A DNA stretch of 20,397 nucleotides from Hypsibius dujardini (lineage: Eukaryota > Tardigrada > Eutardigrada > Parachela > Hypsibiidae), in contig LRSR01008674.1 in assembly GCA_001579985.1 (NCBI GenBank), forward strand, positions 1 to 20,397, read 5' to 3'. The notes under the pieces were generated by a model, which saw only the letters and a program-made list of their open reading frames with translations, was not told where the DNA came from and made no database searches. This document shows, piece after piece, positions 17,120 to 20,397 of this stretch (position 1 is the stretch's first letter; the number at the start of each line of letters is the position of its first letter). The position numbers were made by a program, and so were the translations under genes.

Positions 17120-18090
17120 ACAGATGTCCTCCCGTTATACGCGGCGTTCATTGGGAGAGGTAAATTTTTACTGGTGGAGGTACAAAATTTGCTCCGCGCG
17201 AGTAAAAAAACTATGCCCGGTGTAAAGAGAGGTAAAAAAATGTCTTGGAAATGTCCCACAGGACAAAAAAACTCTTGCGACTAATAACGAATTTATTTTT
17301 TCGAATTATTTCCTTTTCTTGACAGTTTTTCGCTTCTTTTGATTTTTATCGCGCCTAACAATACATTTTCATCATGATTTATATTATTTTGGATCACGTT
17401 TATTTCTTCATTTTTTATCACGTGCCAAATAACGAGCACCCGAAGACGGGCATTTGTTGGCATATAGAGAATTGACGTCCTTTTAGTTTTCTTCGATTTC
17501 GATCTTCCAGTTTTATTGAAACATAGATTCTTAATACTTTTTGGATGCGGAATTCGAAATGGAGTTGATTATGTGCAGGCTCAAGGGATGTTACGTGTTT
17601 TTCGTGCTGTTTTCTTTGCATTTTGCCCGATCGTTGGAGCTGCATGATTTTCAGGTGGACGTCTTCGATTGATCTGTTGATTGGTTCTGCGGGGTTTTGT
17701 TTGCGCCTGCGTTTGCTCGGACTTCTGCTGTTTTAGGGATTAGGGTGTATTTAAAATTATAGGGTTAATCAGAAAACCATATAGGGTTTAACAAAAATTA
17801 ACATGATTCAAAACTAAGTTAGGACAACGGCAGAATTCTCGGTTGAACGTATCAGGCAAATCTTTGGAGAGCTAATCAATCAATCGATCGGGTAGAGGTA
17901 TCTGCAAGTTTGGCAGTTCCAGGGTTGGTCAAATTTCGCATTGCCGTCTGCCTGGCTCCATGGGCTTCGCGTTGTTTTTTACTGTTGTGTTTGATTTTAC
18001 TCGTACTGTGGTATGCAAAAATTCGGAGATATGTGTGGATTTTTATACCGCTTAAATTTACCATAGAAGTATAGTTATGCCCTTCCGGAT
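17120..18090. other. Gap: one weak minus-strand reading frame only
   Basis: A minus-strand frame from about 17738 to 17418 reads NSRSPSKRRRKQNPAEP, then MQLQRSGKMQRKQHEKH. It is Lys/Arg/Gln-rich with no recognisable domain. It might be a mobile-element remnant. Nothing else supported. Confidence 0.3.
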
Positions 18091-18129
18091 GTTTTTGTCA
18101 TGGAGGGTAAAAAACGAAATCTAAAAGGT

Positions 18130-18550
18130 TCATTTGGCGGCATATATTTATACTTCCAGTTACACTTCCAATTGCACCTCTCGCTATACCTCCGGAGTAT
18201 ATTTTATCATTGGGGATTTTCAAGGCGGTCTGAATCAACAGACTGCACCACCGGCTTATCTGGTTCTCAGTACAGCGTTTTAAAGTTGTGTGGTAACTTC
18301 GTAACTCCAATTCCATACCATCGTCATGATCCTCGTGGCTGATGCTCAACCATGTCAATGATAGCTATACATACTTGTACGCAAACACTTATACGATAAC
18401 TCTATAACTCCAACTCCAAGGTTGAGTGCAGTGCTCCCTGACGAAGTATACCTACTCGTATCATAACTACAACTCTTAATTACAATACGGTAATGTTCAG
18501 GTTACCCTTACATACACTGTAACTACCTAACTACAATTCCATATTCATAT
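18130..18550. repeat. Degenerate AACTCCAA / AACTACAA-type repeat
   Basis: Variants of AACTCCAATTCCA, AACTCCAACTCCAA and AACTACAATTCC recur irregularly through the stretch, consistent with a decayed short tandem array in the presumptive upstream region of CHMP4. Confidence 0.5.
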
Positions 18551-18591
18551 TAGATCGTATTTTACAAGCCTTGTGTCAAAACTCGCCAGTA

Positions 18592-18610
18592 ATGTCTTAT
18601 CGAGGAGGAG
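18592..18610 (+). other. Possible upstream CHMP4 exon (5' UTR or N-terminal extension)
   Basis: ATGTCTTATCGAGGAGGAG is followed by a strong GTGAGT donor. A TTCCTTGTGTAG acceptor ends at 18822 (or 18825, one codon later). Splicing joins it in frame with the CHMP4 ATG at 18849, adding a basic stretch (DRRRKRRR) ahead of MLSFF. Start of transcription unknown. Confidence 0.35.
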
Positions 18611-18848
18611 GTGAGTTTTTCATGGGATGAAAATTTTCTTGTGTGAAAGCTGCCGTGACACGGATCAGGCCTTTTGCTGTCAAACGCTGATCCGATTGAT
18701 AATGCTGCTCTCGTATATACTTCCCTCTTTTCGTAACCTGAAAAGCCAATTTGATGAGCACGACGACGGCTGAACAACTTTTTCGCATTGATTCTATATT
18801 CATGTATTTTTTCCTTGTGTAGTAGATCGAAGGCGAAAAAGGAGGAGG

Positions 18849-19032
18849 ATGCTGTCGTTTTTCAAGGTTTTCGGCGGCGGGAAGAAGAAGGAGGAACTGA
18901 CCACTCCGCAGGATATCATTCAGCAGCTGCGGGAGACGGAGGAGATGCTAACGAAGAAGTCGGGCTTTCTGGAGAACAAAATTCAGACGGAAATTACTAC
19001 GGCCAAACGACATGGAACGAAAAATAAGCGCG
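18849..19032 (+). CDS. CHMP4: CHMP4/Snf7 (ESCRT-III), first coding exon
   Basis: Encodes MLSFFKVFGGGKKKEELTT, then PQDIIQQLRETEEMLTKK, FLENKIQTEI and KRHGTKNKR, ending at a GTATGT donor in phase 1. This matches the basic N-terminal helices of CHMP4 (human form TPQEAIQRLRDTEEMLSKKQEFLE and AAKKHGTKNKR). CHMP4 polymerises on membranes to drive budding away from the cytoplasm, in endosome sorting, cytokinesis and membrane repair. The ATG at 18849 gives the usual family length at the N-terminus. The following intron is 831 bp. No frame break. Confidence 0.95.
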
Positions 19033-19231
19033 GTATGTCTGTTGTTGGAAATGGGCTGACCTTCATGGAAACTTCTCGGCTGTCTTACAACATACTCTCT
19101 CCACATTTTAACGTTTTTTTGTCGTCTATCGATCTCATGTGGGGCTATGAGTTCGGGAAACATAACTGAGGCTGCGTTTTCGAAACTGGGAGAGTTAGTG
19201 CATCTCAGTGTCTTTTCGGGCCAAATGTTCA

Positions 19232-19261
19232 ATTAACTAATTAATCAATCAATCAATCAAC
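19232..19261. repeat. ATCA microsatellite in CHMP4 intron 1
   Basis: TTAATTAATCAATCAATCAATCAACG; short, imperfect. Confidence 0.8.
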
Positions 19262-19863
19262 GATTAATCCGTGGGAGTAGGCAGATGATGATCATCTTTG
19301 GAAATCCACCCCCCTCTTGATTCGTCAAGCATCATCGCCGTCACACTTTTCTGACTTCTGGGCTCTGGCAGTATTATGGGTCGAATTGCTTTTATTACAC
19401 TGTGGGTTTTAAGGCGGTGAATTGGCTTGAGCTGTTCCTCAATATTTTGTGGGCTTTATTGACATTCCGTAATCGCTTTGCCATAGTGGAGGGTGCAAAT
19501 TCAGTTGGATGGCCATGTAGACTGATCGATTGTGAAATGTTGCTGGCATTATTTCCGCGCCCACGGCCGCGTTTTGGGGTGTTGTTAGATCGGAAAAAGT
19601 TATAGTTAATATGGGTAATAGTTTACAATTTCTTTCTCATTATAACTACGAGAATAAAAATAATTCAATAATTTAATAGTTTAGTAGTTTATTTTATTGC
19701 CGGTACTCAATATGAGAAATAAGGCAAAGGCACTGGGCCGTCTTTCTCTTCCTAGAAGGGTGACATATTTTCACTGATATATTGATTGATTTTCTGTACC
19801 TTGGCCTGTTGATTCAGTTATCCCGTACTGAGACTAAAACCATTTTGCCACTCTTCTTTCCAG

Positions 19864-20011
19864 CTGCTACCGCTGCCCTGAACCGGAAGAAGCGATACGA
19901 GATGCAGCTGCGGCAGAATGACGGCACCCTTTCGACCATTAAATTCCAGAGAGAAGCCTTGAAGAATGTCGACACAAATGATATGTACGCGAAGGCAGTC
20001 CCTGATGTCTC
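19864..20011 (+). CDS. CHMP4: CHMP4/Snf7, second coding exon
   Basis: Acceptor TCTTTCCAG; the first two bases complete an Ala codon. It encodes ALNRKKRYEMQLRQNDGT, then LSTIKFQREALKNVDTND, the long helix alpha-2 of Snf7 proteins. Two donors keep phase with the next exon: GTACGC after 19984 and GTGTGC after 20011. The longer form adds MYAKAVPDVS and retains some similarity to the family stretch VLKNMGYAAKAMKAAH. Either way 10-19 residues normally present between TNT and the NMDIDKV block are absent. This is unexpected in one of the most conserved ESCRT-III proteins. Confidence 0.9.
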
Positions 20012-20077
20012 GTGTGCCTGGAGTTGTTAAAGCTTCTCCGGTTTGGTTTTACTTGGGCTGATTTTATTCTATTGCAG

Positions 20078-20192
20078 GAATGTCAATCAAGTTCACGATT
20101 TGATGGACCAAGTGGCGAAACAGATAAAGATCGCAAATGAAATTTCCGAAGCTATTTTGAATCCCGTTGGATTTGGTCACGATATGGATGAG
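20078..20192 (+). CDS. CHMP4: CHMP4/Snf7, third coding exon
   Basis: Acceptor TATTGCAG and donor GTCTGTG (a weaker donor). It encodes NVNQVHDLMDQVAKQ, then ANEISEAILNPVGFGHDMDE. This corresponds to the family block DKVHDLMDDIAEQ..IAxEISEAIxxPVGFGxDxDE, the alpha-5 region where Alix/Bro1 and regulatory contacts lie farther on. Phase 0 to the next exon. Confidence 0.95.
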
Positions 20193-20315
20193 GTCTGTGA
20201 ATGTTGACACTTGACAGACTAGACCGTCGCACGCAGCGCGGGTTTCATTTAAGAGTTCTGTTATCGATGTTGTAGTTTCAGTTCCTATAGTACGGTTTTT
20301 ATTTCTTTTTTCTAG

Positions 20316-20397
20316 GCTGAATTGGAAGCTGAGCTTGAAGAGCTAGAGCATGAGGAGCTAGACAAGCAGCAGCTGCCTGCCACGAAGGACCAGTTAC
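20316..20397 (+). CDS. CHMP4: CHMP4/Snf7, fourth coding exon (cut by window end)
   Basis: Acceptor TTTTTTCTAG. It encodes AELEAELEELEHEELDKQQL, the acidic AELEELEQEELD segment typical of CHMP4 C-terminal regions, and continues past the window. The C-terminal Bro1/Alix-binding helix should lie just beyond. Confidence 0.95.

Noticed and set aside
16932-17225. 97-codon plus-strand frame
   Set aside because: It lies across the right arm of the foldback structure and shows no family similarity.

Overview
This is a piece of an invertebrate-animal nuclear genome. The evidence is intron-split genes with GT..AG junctions and about 100-bp to 1-kb introns, animal protein families (CHMP4/Snf7, an ABCA-type transporter, an alpha-2-macroglobulin/TEP-type protein), many TCTG microsatellites, and a dense load of decayed and nested mobile DNA. 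I cannot name the species. Host coding exons are sparse, and much of the window is repeats.

Layout. 1-4860: repeat debris. It holds a repeat family B copy (1-230), a Ty3/gypsy-type reverse transcriptase fragment that ends in a 70-bp-arm inverted repeat (532-862), a diverged repeat A copy (about 880-2086), an inverted B copy with a coding remnant (3970-4258), and two phase-compatible minus-strand exons of an unrecognised gene (4763-4681 and 3381-3009). 5090-9357: a structurally complete LTR retroelement on the minus strand. It has 227/219-bp TG..CA LTRs, a 4-bp ATTC target duplication, a primer-binding site and a polypurine tract. I find no gag or pol in it, only a broken env-like glycoprotein remnant (class III, chuvirus/BEL-Pao-like) and an intact 146-codon reading frame near its 3' end. 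It sits inside a second copy of repeat A, and the first copy preserves the matching empty site. 9358-10008: the rest of that repeat A copy and a 66-bp C/G palindrome. 10213-11013 (minus): three ABCA-type exons with no membrane-domain exons between them. 11205-11655 (plus): a small coiled-coil gene model. 12440-13900: a B copy, long TCTG arrays and a 183-bp MITE-like inverted repeat. 13908-14819 (plus): three exons for the receptor-binding end of an A2M/TEP protein. 15000-18550: mostly non-coding, with microsatellites, a 400-bp foldback structure and degenerate AACTCC-type repeats. 18592-20397 (plus): the 5' four exons of CHMP4, running off the window end.

Across the host exons, every frame break I found can be fixed by a one-base change in a homopolymer run. 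This points either to read or assembly error or to pseudogene decay, and it matters for any gene call here.

The standout item is the env-only LTR element. It also carries a recurring CTACCGAAGTT motif, seven copies or near-copies in one orientation, in coding and non-coding parts alike.
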